Positions 1 through 9,879 of a DNA stretch of 64,000 bases are shown here, one piece after another. The stretch spans positions 3,348,001 to 3,412,000 of the forward strand of contig JAPNXP010000008.1 in NCBI GenBank assembly GCA_028753945.1, given 5' to 3'. This DNA comes from Hexactinellida sp. DTS-2022 (Eukaryota > Porifera > Hexactinellida). A program made the translations under genes and the position numbers. A model generated the notes under the pieces. The model searched no databases. It was given only the letters and a program-made list of their open reading frames with translations, and was not told the DNA's origin. Within the stretch, counting starts at the first letter, position 1, and each line of letters begins with the position of its first letter.

Positions 1-1460
1 CTATTGGCGCTTCACCGGATAAAGTAGTGAATAACAAATCACTAATGGTTAGAGGCAGGAGTGAAATAAACAAACGCTCTATGCTCGCAGTACACACTAC
101 ATCCATGAGTTGGAGTGATTTTATACTCATGTGTTGCTTAATGGATTTACCAAAACCGGAAGAGTGTATGTCCAAAATTGTTCTAGATGATCTCGTCGAT
201 GCATCTAAACGCATTGTAAGTAAATCCATGCAAAACTCAGCAGAAGCCATCCGTCGCACCTCTACAACTACGGTGCCTTCCCTCCCTGGGGTTGTTAAAT
301 GTAATGTTAGCTTTGATGCCACGTGGCATCAACGTGGACACTACTCAAATCAGGGATTTGCTGCTGTGATTGATTCGAATTCAAGTAAGGTTATCGACTA
401 TGTCTTATACGATAGAGTGTGTTTCTATTGTATAAAGTGGCCCAAAGAGAGGAGAGAGAAAGAACCGGAAGAATACAATTTGTTCTGGAAAGAACATGAA
501 AAGAATTGCACAGCAAACTACTTAGGAACTTCACAATCAATGGAAAGCAGTGCAGCTATTGAAATATGGGGTAGATCTGTCGAAAAGAATCAACTGATGT
601 ACGCAACATATATCGGAGATGGTGATTCCTCGTCTTTCAAGAATCTGCTAAAATATGATCCTTATAAGGGTGAGTGTATCGTCCGGAAAGAAGAATGCTT
701 GGGACATGTCCAGAAGCGACTGAAGAACCGCCTGAAGGTTAGTCGTCCCGGGTGCAAAGGACTCTCCGAAGTGAAAGCGGATCATATAGCAGGTCTCTAC
801 AGACTTGTTGTCATTCAAAATAGAGGGAAAACAGGAGAAGATATACACAAAGGTTTTGAGGTGCTATTTCAACATTGTATTGGACAACACACGTCATGCC
901 CTACAGGAACAAATTCTTGGTGTCCTCATCAGAAGGACGTCGCTCAACATACGAAAGATCAACCCATTGCTCAATCTAAGCCTCGAAAGCCATACCTATC
1001 GGAAGACGAAGGTACCTGTTTGCGAGAGGCTCTCACTGTATTTGGCACAATTTCCTTTTGCCGGTGTTTGACATTGGGGACAACACAGAACGCGAATGAG
1101 AGCTTACATAGTATGTTATGGCATAATGCACCAAAGATGAAAAAGATTGGTCAAAAATCGATGCAAGCGAGCGCAGCACTAGCAGTTTTATCTTTCAATG
1201 ACGGAACATTGTCTTACTCTTCTATTTTGGATTCTCAAGGAATTCATCTCAGCCACAATTCCCTAGAGCATCTTTCAAATCGTGATAAAAGGCGCATTAA
1301 GTCTAGAATAAAACGTGTGTCTGCGCCACAAAAGAAGCGCAGAAGGGAATTGGCAGCATTGGCTACCAGTCTGGAGTCTTCCCGCAAACGCAAAAGCAAA
1401 GACGCATCTTATAATTCGGGAAAGTTTGGAGTCGAATTGGAATCGGGCAAGAGGAGTTAA
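1..1460 (+). CDS. Mutator-like transposase (5' end beyond window)
   Basis: A frame open from the window edge to a TAA at 1458-1460 encodes at least 485 residues. It resembles the animal Mutator-like transposase domain: a first acidic block SFDATWHQRGH (about 305-345), a second block YIGDGDSSSF (about 610-640), then GHVQKRLKNRL, and a late NESLHSMLWHN block (about 1095-1125) that fits the third acidic residue of a DDE catalytic core. Cysteine-bearing stretches (CFYCIKW; HTSCPTGTNSWC) look like zinc ligands. The C-terminus is lysine/arginine-rich (RRIKSRIKR, KKRRR), consistent with nuclear targeting or DNA binding. No stop or frameshift interrupts it, so the copy may be young. Its N-terminus and any left terminal repeat lie outside the window; I could not identify a right terminal repeat. 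Assignment to this superfamily is from motifs only. Confidence 0.8.
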   Translation, partial: IGASPDKVVNNKSLMVRGRSEINKRSMLAVHTTSMSWSDFILMCCLMDLPKPEECMSKIVLDDLVDASKRIVSKSMQNSAEAIRRTSTTTVPSLPGVVKCNVSFDATWHQRGHYSNQGFAAVIDSNSSKVIDYVLYDRVCFYCIKWPKERREKEPEEYNLFWKEHEKNCTANYLGTSQSMESSAAIEIWGRSVEKNQLMYATYIGDGDSSSFKNLLKYDPYKGECIVRKEECLGHVQKRLKNRLKVSRPGCKGLSEVKADHIAGLYRLVVIQNRGKTGEDIHKGFEVLFQHCIGQHTSCPTGTNSWCPHQKDVAQHTKDQPIAQSKPRKPYLSEDEGTCLREALTVFGTISFCRCLTLGTTQNANESLHSMLWHNAPKMKKIGQKSMQASAALAVLSFNDGTLSYSSILDSQGIHLSHNSLEHLSNRDKRRIKSRIKRVSAPQKKRRRELAALATSLESSRKRKSKDASYNSGKFGVELESGKRS

Positions 1461-2570
1461 ATCTAATCTAATGTGATTGTGCGTTATTCAATTTTCTTCT
1501 GAAGATGTATTGAGTATGGAGTTTGGAATGTATGGGTACAACATGGCTTACTATATTATTGTAAATATTGCAAGTATACTTTATTCATACTTTTATTTAT
1601 TATTGTTAGGATTTGTATATTTTCATCAAATAACTACCTAGAAAATTATGTACATATATAAGGCTATATAAAATAAATAACTTTTGTTTATCATCCCCGC
1701 CCGTCCCAATTTTTACCCCCGTCCGGAAATATTTTATTACTATTTTGTGAACATAATCGTACAGATATTAGCTATAAACTTGTGTAAAATACTCCTAATG
1801 TATCAATTTTTAATTAGTCTTGTATTTTAGGGCATTACTTTAATTATTTGGGCATTGTCATGTGATTTTCTAATTAATTAAATATTAATATTTATTATTT
1901 CACTTTGGCATAGGATAATGTTATTTGCATATTAATGGGATAAAATAAAAATAAAATCCGTCCGCCGTCCGTATTTTATTAAAAAATTCCTGATGATGAA
2001 CAATTAATTTATTTACCTGGCCTAAGCATGAAATGAGAACTTTTCTTCCATTGGTGTGTTTGTGAAAATAACAGTCGGAGAGGAAGGTGAAATTCTGTTC
2101 AATTATGGAGTGGCTCAATTGTGACTCGTGGTACATATCCAGACTGTGGCGCCGCCAGGATTACGTTTTGGTAGGGCTGTCAAAATTGCTTCCCATGCAG
2201 GAAGATCTAACGCTTAAAAGTTGTAGGACACATTAATACTTAATATAAAACAACATCATAGAGGTTGCAATGTTACTTTTCGTTTCTAAGCGCGAAAGTA
2301 TCGATTCCTTACTCAAAGTCAACGTATTTGTGAGAATAAATATGCTAGATGTCGCAGGATATCCAGACTGGAAGAAGTTATTTATTACTTGCATTTTAAC
2401 AATATTCCCTAGCGTATACTCTCAAGTTAAGATGACTATCCGAATCCAAATCCCAACTCTACCATGTAAAATGCTGGAAATATTGGCTATAGTATACGTA
2501 TCTATGCTGCAATTACATCGGAGTTCATAGTATTGCACATAGGCTTAGAGCCGGTCTGGCTGTTGTTAGC
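1461..2570. other. Non-coding, AT-rich; nothing recognised
   Basis: After the transposase stop the sequence is AT-rich, with no ORF that resembles a protein and no repeat that I could match elsewhere in the window. It could include the untranscribed 3' part of the Mutator-like element. Confidence 0.5.
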
Positions 2571-2578
2571 CGAACCAT

Positions 2579-2765
2579 CAGGGCCGCCGAGAGGATTACC
2601 AGAGGCTTTGCGGGCCCCGGGGCAAAACAATAATGATGGGCCCCTCTGGAACCTTTCCCAAACCCAAATGTTCATTTTTACACGATTTCCTTATTTTCAC
2701 GGGCCCCTCAGATCCACGGGCCCCGGGGCAACTGCCCCCCCTACCCCCCCCTCTTGGCGCCCCTG
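2579..2765. mobile_element. hAT-type MITE with perfect 8-bp TSD
   Basis: The termini are CAGGGCCGCCGAGAGG on the left and the near-complement CCTCTTGGCGCCCCTG on the right. They are flanked by an exact 8-bp direct repeat CGAACCAT at 2571-2578 and 2766-2773. Eight-bp duplications and CAGRG ends are the hallmark of hAT elements. It has no coding capacity. It inserted at the left boundary of the fold-back element that follows. Confidence 0.8.
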
Positions 2766-2770
2766 CGAAC

Positions 2771-3581
2771 CATGGCTTACTATATACTACGGCTTGCTAA
2801 GCATAGAATTGCCCAAATAATTTCCAGGCCATTGATTACTTTCTAATTGCTCGTAAAATAAATTACCTATTGTCATGGAATAAACTGAACTTAGGTTTTC
2901 AAATACGCTGGAAACATCTAAAATACTTTTGAGAATGATTTCTCATCGGATTTAACCACAATGACGTAATCAAATATACATACCCATATATGGTAATGAT
3001 GTTAAATAAATGTTAATTTTTTAGATAATTTGAGAATCTAACTTAGCCGTTTTTATCCTAATGCATTTTTCTTGTTAAATACTAACTATAGTAACAAATT
3101 ATGTAATTCCTTTCGCTCAAATTCTTTTCAACGTCAATGTAAGTAAATAATTATACTATTGTTATTTTAAACCATATGTTTTGTATTTTTTTGAAATGTA
3201 TAGTTAGATTTTAATCTAAGTCTTAAAAGTGCTGTTTGACGACGTACATGTTGCCCAGTCAGTTTAATGACCGTTCTTGTGACTTATTTAGCTAATGTTC
3301 ACAGAATCTCTACTTCAATCTCCACTTCAAATCTCTACTTCATAATTAGTATTAATTACCATATATGGGTATGTATATTTGATTACGTCATTGTGGTTAA
3401 ATCCGATGAGAAATCATTCTCAAAAGTATTTTAGATGTTTCCAGCGTATTTGAAAACCTAAGTTCAGTTTATTCCATGACAATAGGTAATTTATTTTACG
3501 AGCAATTAGAAAGTAATCAATGGCCTGGAAATTATTTGGGCAATTCTATGCTTAGCAAGCCGTAGTATATAGTAAGCCATG
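2771..3581. mobile_element. Fold-back DNA element, 227-bp terminal inverted repeats
   Basis: The segment 2771-2997 is repeated almost perfectly in reverse complement at 3355-3581 (outer ends CATGGCTTACTATATACTAC and its complement). A unique centre of about 357 bp carries no ORF. The sequence GCCGAAC lies next to the right end, and next to the left end once the younger hAT MITE is ignored, so it is a probable 7-bp target duplication. This is a non-autonomous, long-TIR element of unknown superfamily. Confidence 0.8.
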
Positions 3582-3623
3582 GCCGAACCATATTTATAAT
3601 TCCGATATACAGATTAGAAAAAT

Positions 3624-3708
3624 GGTCTGTCACGAAATATTCGGTCCGTGTTGTTTTTGGTCCGGCCGGACCAAAAAACAACACGAACCGAATATTTCGT
3701 GACAGGTC
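3624..3708. repeat. 85-bp near-perfect palindrome without loop
   Basis: Two ~42-nt arms meet at GGCCGGACC-like symmetry centred on 3665/3666 (TCCGG|CCGGA). The arms contain CACGAAATATTCGG and its complement CCGAATATTTCGTG with only a few differences. It can form a long hairpin or cruciform. Its origin is unknown; it may be a very short MITE. Confidence 0.85.
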
Positions 3709-4049
3709 CTACTTGACAACGTACAACTTAAACAAGCCAAGAGCCAAACGACAAAAGTATTTGACTTAATTATTGTATGCAACTACATAAGAAAGATCCT
3801 CAAACTAATTTAATAAACAAAGTCAAACGAGCCAACGCTTACCAACACAAGTCAAACGCTTGCCAGTTCGGATTTATGTGTTGGATTTTGACGCATAAAT
3901 CCACGATTTTTAAATCTAGTAGAATTAATGAAAAACTCATTTGACTTTTATCTTTTAGTATGTGCTATTTTTTTAATTTGTTGTATTTAGCTATTTGAAG
4001 TGGCGAATTGAAATTTTTTTAACTAGTTACAAACATTATGTAGTTCATC

Positions 4050-4700
4050 GATATATTAAAAGCGGAATTGTTGTGGAGTTGTTTGTGTATGTGTTTGTCC
4101 AGAATTGATAGGAAAGACCACAAGCTCTAGAGATCTGAAAATTTGCATGCATGGGTAATTTTACACGTTGACAACGATCTATTGGTTTTCTAAGGGAAAT
4201 AAAGGGATTATGACGTCATAAAGGCACATATTTGGGAATAACTCTTTTAGTTTTTATTCGATTCGCCCACAATTTAGATGATAACACAACATGCAATGAG
4301 ACACACGTATACCGATTTATGGGATTGTGACGTCACGTAAGAACTAATTTGGATTCAGCTCTTACACTTTTGATTCAATCGCCAAACAATTTTGTCACAT
4401 TATAAAACATAATGTATTGCATGTCTCTAGAAATTTTATAATTTTCGCATTTAATCTAGCCAGGCAATAACAAAAATGCAACCTCCAATTGCTGCGTCAT
4501 TACACATATTGAGGTTTGATGATTTAATCGTCACGAAGCGATCGAAGCGACCGAGAGCTCGTAGATATTAAAAGCGCAATTGTTGTCTGTTTATGTGTGT
4601 GTTTGTTTGTCCAGAATTAATTGGAGACTACGAGTCCCAGAAAGCTGAAAATTTATATACAGGAGTAATTTCGTACTGCGATAACGATCTATTGTTTTTT
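4050..4700. repeat. Two fragments of a TG/GTTT-microsatellite-linked repeat
   Basis: Around 4058-4160 and 4565-4680 the same block recurs: TTAAAAGCG(G/C)AATTGTTG, a run rich in TGTGTTTG, GTCCAGAATT, then AGCTGAAAATTT. The reverse complement of this block forms one end of the 1.2 kb tandem units at 30.7-33.2 kb (ending CAACAATTCCGCTTTTAATA). These are therefore minus-oriented fragments of that dispersed family. Confidence 0.6.
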
Positions 4701-4794
4701 TAAGATAAATAATCACGTTTAAAGGTGATAAATATGTTAGCCAATTAAATTCGAGGGTTTGTTAGTATTGATTAGCTGAACATGATTGCAATGT

Positions 4795-4985
4795 CTTAGT
4801 GTAAGCGATAGGGATTCCCCAGACGAGCGAGCGTAGCGAGTGAGAAAACTTCTGGGTTTCCCATAGATTTTTGCCAACTAAAATAGGTTGGCAGGTATGA
4901 CTTTTACCCGGACTCTGGGTAAACTCCGGATAGCTCCTCTGGGCCGCCCGGACAAGTCCAGGCGGCCGGGAGTTTACGACGCCTA
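4795..4985. repeat. Dispersed element, opposite-orientation copy at 52189-52440
   Basis: Shared blocks read here as CCAGACGAGCGAGCGTAGCG, GTTGGCAGGTATGACT, ACCCGGACTCTGGGTAAACT and CTCTGGGCCGCCCGGAC. All recur reverse-complemented at 52189-52440. GTTGGCAGGTATG also forms one terminus of the element at 17841-18170. Probably a non-autonomous DNA transposon; limits are approximate. Confidence 0.6.
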
Positions 4986-5510
4986 AGGAAACCGCATTTA
5001 TATATGAGATAGAAACTAACTTTCAATTGATACAATAGGTAAACAAGTATGCTGATTTCGAATTTTGCATTTATAAATTCTAATATGAATATTTATCGTT
5101 GTTGTTTACAAAAAGGTAAGCAAATTGATGAAATTCTAAATCAACCTAGAAATTAGCTTTCAATGGGTATTATAGGTAAACAAATATGCTAACACGAATT
5201 CGCACTCATTAATTTATAATATGAATATTTGTTGTTGTTGTTTACACAAATTGGTAGACAGATTAATGAAAATTCAAAATCGACCCATATTTAGCTTTCA
5301 ACGGGTATTATAGGTAAACAAGCATTTATAAATTAGAATATGAGAAACAAGTTATAACTATGGGAATCTTATAACGGGATGTATATAGCGTCCCTTTCTA
5401 CCATTTTCCATGGTAGAAAGGGTGAGGAGTAAGGCCGCACAGCGACCGTTAGCTTGAGGTGGGTAGCACCGATCCCTTGCAAAGCAACCGAGACCGAAGG
5501 CTCGTTACAA
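4985..5510 (-). repeat. Minisatellite-core repeat (pearl/HINE-like), about 3 cores
   Basis: Reads in reverse orientation. It starts with AACCGCATTTATATATGAGA, holds about three ~130-140 bp cores (GGTAAACAAGTATGCTGA...AATATTTATCGTTGTTGTTTACA), then the TTTCTACC/GGTAGAAA hairpin and the end block AACCGAGACCGAAGGCTCG. The same parts occur in the same order at 13450-13865, 17345-17660 and 29288-30690, differing mainly in core copy number. Confidence 0.7.
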
Positions 5511-5939
5511 TGAAATGTTGATTGATTCTGTTGAGAAACTAACTTCTCACTCATACATCTGTCGAGCCCAAACTTCTTATCTTCAAAAAGCAGAATGATA
5601 TCCTAGATAACCATTCGGCAATAGTTTAAATGATTTGCAGAAAACCACTTGTTTGTTGTCCAGGATGTATGCATAAGCAATTTTACATCCAACTGTGATC
5701 TAGTATATAAAAGGTAATTTTAAAGAATTTCCTAGATATAGTACTACGTATAAGATTAATATAGGTATTCTTTGCATCATTATGTACATTTCCGATTATA
5801 CATAAGAAGATATCACAATGATATAGACGTACATTATGCAAATTTTCACAGAAAATCTAAAATTCTTCTTCCTAACATTAGAAAGATTGAATATTTTAGT
5901 GATGGATGTGCAGCAGGCCAGTACAAAAATTGAAAATAA
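5511..5939. other. Non-coding; nothing recognised
   Basis: AT-rich sequence without a supported gene or repeat. Confidence 0.4.
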
Positions 5940-6214
5940 TTAATCATTCGACTGATTTCGGAAATGATGCAGTGTGGAATATTTTGCTACTTTGCACGGA
6001 AAACAGAAACAGTCTCTTAACTTAGAGGTTCCATCAACACGAGTCTTAATGCCACTTCTAGTCCGGTTCAACTCTTTCTCTGTTTCCGTATTCCACAAAA
6101 TAAGCATTCCATCATAGGATCCTGAACTAAGTATGAGAATGATAAGTCAGCACAGAGAATGTCTTCAATGTGCTGTTTGCTTTCCTGCCAAACGTGAGGC
6201 TCCTCTTTATCTAC
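5940..6214 (-). pseudogene. WD40-repeat exon relic (frameshifted)
   Basis: On the minus strand a plausible acceptor (TTTAG at 6215-6219) precedes an exon reading EEPHVWQESKQHIEDILCADLS. After a one-base frame change near 6120-6130 it continues SSGSYDGMLILWNTETEKEL and runs to a TAA at 5940-5942. HxEDIL followed by SSYDGxxxxWN is a WD40 repeat core; the style recalls WDR49/WDR64-type proteins, but that subfamily call is weak. The frame break and the lack of neighbouring WD exons indicate a decayed gene fragment directly downstream of the guanylyltransferase gene. An exon with a sequencing error is the alternative. Confidence 0.5.
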
Positions 6215-6394
6215 CTAAATCATAGAATTTTACAAATTAGAGTATTCTTTTTACTTTGGAATAAATTATGAATGAATGAGAATTAATACATTTGGTATAT
6301 ATGAAGTAGATCCCAATACATAATCAACAAATAAATTAAAGCAAAATAACTTCAGCAGACCGGAAAAACTACAAATCACTTTATGTAACAAGTG

Positions 6395-8224
6395 TTATAA
6401 CTGAGATTGTATTCTGTCTCTGAGCAGAGTTTCAAAAGCAAAGCAAACTCTTGTATCTTTCAGCACAACAATATCCTCCATTGCAACATACTTACTAGCT
6501 AATAGAGAGCAATGTGTACTACCCAGGGCCGACATGTTAAGAAGAGCACTCTTAACAGAATCTGTTGGGGAAGAAGAAATGGGAAACAATTTGGCATTCC
6601 AAAGACTCACATTTTCTTGATTATTGAACACTTCATATCCTTTTTCCTTGTATAGGCTATATACAACCTGTAAATTAGTATTCAGATAATCGATGGAGTT
6701 TATCTGAGCAAGAGAGCTAGTCTTCTTGAGATTGTCGTTTGTTCCAAACACAGGAGTGACGTATGCAGCATTCTCCTCATCTCTTATTGCAACAGTGAAC
6801 ATGTAGGTATTATCCGGTACATTGGTGCCAGGGGGCAAATGGCAGTGACTGATAAAACAACTGTTACCAATGCTCACATCACGTTCAATCAAGCAATATT
6901 CTAAAATGGTACCCTGGCCGATACTCAGGAGCGATGAATTATCCAAAAAACTTGCCATTACGCGCACATTTTCTAAGTAAGGAAACGGTTTGTTGATCAA
7001 CTTTCCAACGAATAACTCGTTTGAATCTGATAGCAATAGACCGCTTAAGTCTGTAGCATACTCGATATACTCCTTGCTAGTACCGAAGTGTAGAAACTTT
7101 CCCGTGTTAAACACCAAAGCACGAAGCGGGATGGACCTGCACACATCATACACGGCCTTCCTAGTCTGGATGAGCTGAGGAGTAGACTGTACTACACTGC
7201 TGGTGTCATATGTGTAGTCGGCATTAGGAGCAGCCGCGGCTTTTAGGAAATCTCCATAAGCATCAATCTCGCACTGAATAGGTTGGTTAGCGTCATAGAA
7301 AGAAAGAATTCTCTGAGCAGCTTCCCAAGACATGTAATAGGAACTATCTTGATACACGAACTCTTTGCCTCCATTTCTATGTACCACTCCCATCGTACGA
7401 AGGTTATCTACTGAATATTTATGAAGGAACCTATGACATTTTCTCATATAAACTTGCGACCCTCCCATACAGTGTTCTCTCCAGGCCTCTGGCATTCCTT
7501 CAAAGTCCAACACGCCGTGACCCACCCCCTCTTCAACTGGGACCACATTGCCGAGTGTGATGAAACCATCGCAATCCAGTGTCCAGTCGGATTCCTCGGA
7601 ATACAAGAAAAGGTGATCACAGGCACTCAGCATTATTCCACTCTTCATTCTCATAGGAAATGCAAAGTAGGAGATCATCAATGCCTCGAGTACCTGATAT
7701 ACTTCATTTCCACTGCCAATGGGAAATGATATAGAGAGTTTCCCTATTGCAGTTAGGCTAGGGAGACGCTGACTGTACCCGCCTGCGTGCACAAGCATGA
7801 CTCGCTTCTTGCTGACCTCTTCCCAGCCGAACTCAGCGCGCAGTCGGTCTAGCACTCTCATGGTAGCGCCCCCGCTCCCAATCTTGACACCGCCGGGATC
7901 AGGGTATACTCTATAGGCACAGAAGGGCGGTATGACCTTGTTACGAATTTTCTCTTGAACTTGTATCTCGTAGGCTTCACATTGTGTTTCGTCACTGGCC
8001 GTAATTACAACGATATCCCAGAATGGAATGTCCGGGTCTGGACTAGTCTTCTTTTTCAGCACGTCATACTTGAGTCTACTCTCCTCGAAGGATGCTCTAC
8101 AGCGTTGATAACTTTGCTCAGTAAAGTTGTTGGTAGAATTCCTTGAAGTTTGAAAGTTTCTTACCTTTTTGTACAAGTAGAGAATTAGTAGAATGGAAGC
8201 AGCAGCAGCAATCAGGAAATACAT
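6395..8224 (-). CDS. FPGT: Fucose-1-phosphate guanylyltransferase (GDP-fucose pyrophosphorylase)
   Basis: A 609-residue, intronless ORF close to the ~600 residues of animal FPGT, which makes GDP-L-fucose from fucose-1-phosphate and GTP in the fucose salvage pathway. Recognisable blocks are FWDIVVITASDE (about residue 68), KIGSGGATMRVLDRL (about 113), HAGGYSQRLP (about 146, nucleotide-binding), CEIDAYGDFLKA (about 318), LHFGTSKEYIEY (about 378), FGTNDNLKK (about 490) and LWNAKLFPI (about 539). The first ATG is chosen because it gives the full length. Unusually, residues 2-17 (YFLIAAAASILLILYL) form a hydrophobic segment followed by KKVR, a predicted signal anchor; known vertebrate FPGT is soluble. 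If the next in-frame Met were used most of the N-terminal domain would be lost, so the anchor appears genuine. No introns are visible. Confidence 0.93.
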   Translation of the reverse strand: MYFLIAAAASILLILYLYKKVRNFQTSRNSTNNFTEQSYQRCRASFEESRLKYDVLKKKTSPDPDIPFWDIVVITASDETQCEAYEIQVQEKIRNKVIPPFCAYRVYPDPGGVKIGSGGATMRVLDRLRAEFGWEEVSKKRVMLVHAGGYSQRLPSLTAIGKLSISFPIGSGNEVYQVLEALMISYFAFPMRMKSGIMLSACDHLFLYSEESDWTLDCDGFITLGNVVPVEEGVGHGVLDFEGMPEAWREHCMGGSQVYMRKCHRFLHKYSVDNLRTMGVVHRNGGKEFVYQDSSYYMSWEAAQRILSFYDANQPIQCEIDAYGDFLKAAAAPNADYTYDTSSVVQSTPQLIQTRKAVYDVCRSIPLRALVFNTGKFLHFGTSKEYIEYATDLSGLLLSDSNELFVGKLINKPFPYLENVRVMASFLDNSSLLSIGQGTILEYCLIERDVSIGNSCFISHCHLPPGTNVPDNTYMFTVAIRDEENAAYVTPVFGTNDNLKKTSSLAQINSIDYLNTNLQVVYSLYKEKGYEVFNNQENVSLWNAKLFPISSSPTDSVKSALLNMSALGSTHCSLLASKYVAMEDIVVLKDTRVCFAFETLLRDRIQSQL

Positions 8225-8545
8225 AATAAATGAATATCTATATCAAACGACAAAAATTGTATAATAAGTGTACCATCGATAGCTATACTGGTGTACATTT
8301 GAAGGCCCATATTTACATTGTTATTTTTGGTCTAAATTGATATTCCAATATTACGTATATGATAAATAAATCCTCGAAACTACACGAGTCATTCATTTCT
8401 TCCAAATTTTAAATTGTTTAAATTGCTAATTTTTCATCTTTAATGCGGTGGTTATGTATTCAGAGTTTAATATAATCCAGCCCTCGATTTAGTAGCAGAT
8501 TGGAACGAAATTTCCCGAAAATGTGGTTGATTTGTACGTACAGTG
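8225..8545. promoter_or_regulatory. Upstream region of FPGT; no motif defined
   Basis: This AT-rich stretch lies 5' of the minus-strand FPGT start and must hold its promoter if transcription begins nearby. I see no convincing TATA box or other site. Confidence 0.25.
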
Positions 8546-8700
8546 CAGTAGAACCTCGTTAGAACGAACACGAATAATACGAACATATTTCAGTCCTCTT
8601 CAAAGTCCTTTCATTGCAAATCATATTGGTTGATACAAATCCCGAATAAGTCGAACGCATTTTGAAGGTTCCTTGGTGTCATACTAACCAGGTTCTACTG
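8546..8700. mobile_element. Pogo/Tigger-like MITE
   Basis: Ends CAGTAGAACCTCGTTAG and the complement ACCAGGTTCTACTG, with TA after the right end. Internal CGAACAC/CGAATAA repeats match the style of the other CAGT...ACTG MITEs in this window (12442, 47178, 47729). No coding capacity. Confidence 0.6.
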
Positions 8701-9454
8701 TATCTACCATTTATACAAGCGTTGATGCTTTTGTTATCGTATTACTTTTATAACCATTATTTTGTTTTCTTAAGCTGGAATTTGAACTAAAGCGAAAAAA
8801 GGTTATTTATTTAGATTATTCAACCTCCACATAAGTGTTTTCAAGAATCTCCACATAAGTGTTTCACATCATTTAATGGTAGGGCATTATAATCTTTCGA
8901 TCCATAATCGTAGATCCTTTTACAAACTAGAATGCGATCGGGATCTTAGATCATAAATACAGCCTCGATCGGGTCGCGATCCTTTTATTCAGGATCGTCT
9001 AATTCCCTATTTAATAGTGAATACACTAAAGAATTGTAGCATAATAAGAAGCCCATTGAGATATAGCATCACTTTTGGATTCTTATTATAAAATAAAATA
9101 AAATTTTCATGGTTCCGTTTATCCATCGATTACGTTTTATTACTCATGAAATAACATTCTAATGAATAGAGTGGATTTGCATTTATTCCAATAAAATGAC
9201 TCTACTTAGTGAAATACCGTTCCCGAAATAACTTAAATATTAGTTTGAAAACTTTAATGCATCTGTCGCTTTGGTATGCATCCATTTCCAGCAACTGTAG
9301 TAACAGCAAAGAGACGACCACTTTTCCCCTTCTAGCAGAGCGGGAAAAAGTTTTATGATATATATTTTCTAGCTGCAATAGAATTCTTGTTCGCCTGGAT
9401 TCAGAAGAGATCACCAAGAGCATGGAGTATGTTGTGTATCTCTGTTTAATCTTT
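8701..9454. other. Non-coding; nothing recognised
   Basis: AT-rich. Short direct repeats (TCCACATAAGTGTTT, twice near 8825-8865) and GATC-rich text around 8930-8995 were noticed, but no gene. Confidence 0.4.
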
Positions 9455-9715
9455 ACGATTGAAACTCGATTGTTGTGTGTGTGTTTGTTCGTTTGTTTGT
9501 CCAGATTATATTAAAGTGATGGGGGAACAGAAACCGCAATTATAATTGAGATAAATAATTTTATAATATGTTAACAAGTATGCTGAACACGAATTTCGCA
9601 ATTACAAATTTGTAATATGAATATTTATTCTTGAAGTTTACAAAAATAGGTAAACAAATCAATTAAAATCAGAATGAACATAGAGGCTAGTTTTCAACGG
9701 GTATTAAAGGTAACG
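9455..9715 (-). repeat. Minisatellite-core repeat fragment, cut by MULE element
   Basis: Contains CTCGATTGTTGTGTG, the GTTTGTTTGTCC microsatellite, ATTAAAGTGATGGGGGA and one core (ACAAGTATGCTGAACACGAA ... GGTAAACAAATCAATTA). The copy stops abruptly at about 9716, where the MULE-type terminus starts, so the 3' part was displaced or lost. Confidence 0.65.
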
Positions 9716-9879
9716 GAGGGAGACACTTGTGTACAGGGACATTTGTGTACAAGACTAGTGCGACACTTGTGTATAGCTTAGTGCGACACTTGTGTACAGA
9801 GATTTTTGTGTCAGCGACATTTGCGTACAGATTGTATAGCTGTAAATGAGTCACATTAAGTGATGGAATAGTTAAGTGA

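Noticed and set aside
7421..7729. Plus-strand frames within FPGT
   Set aside because: Antisense shadows of a well-conserved coding sequence.
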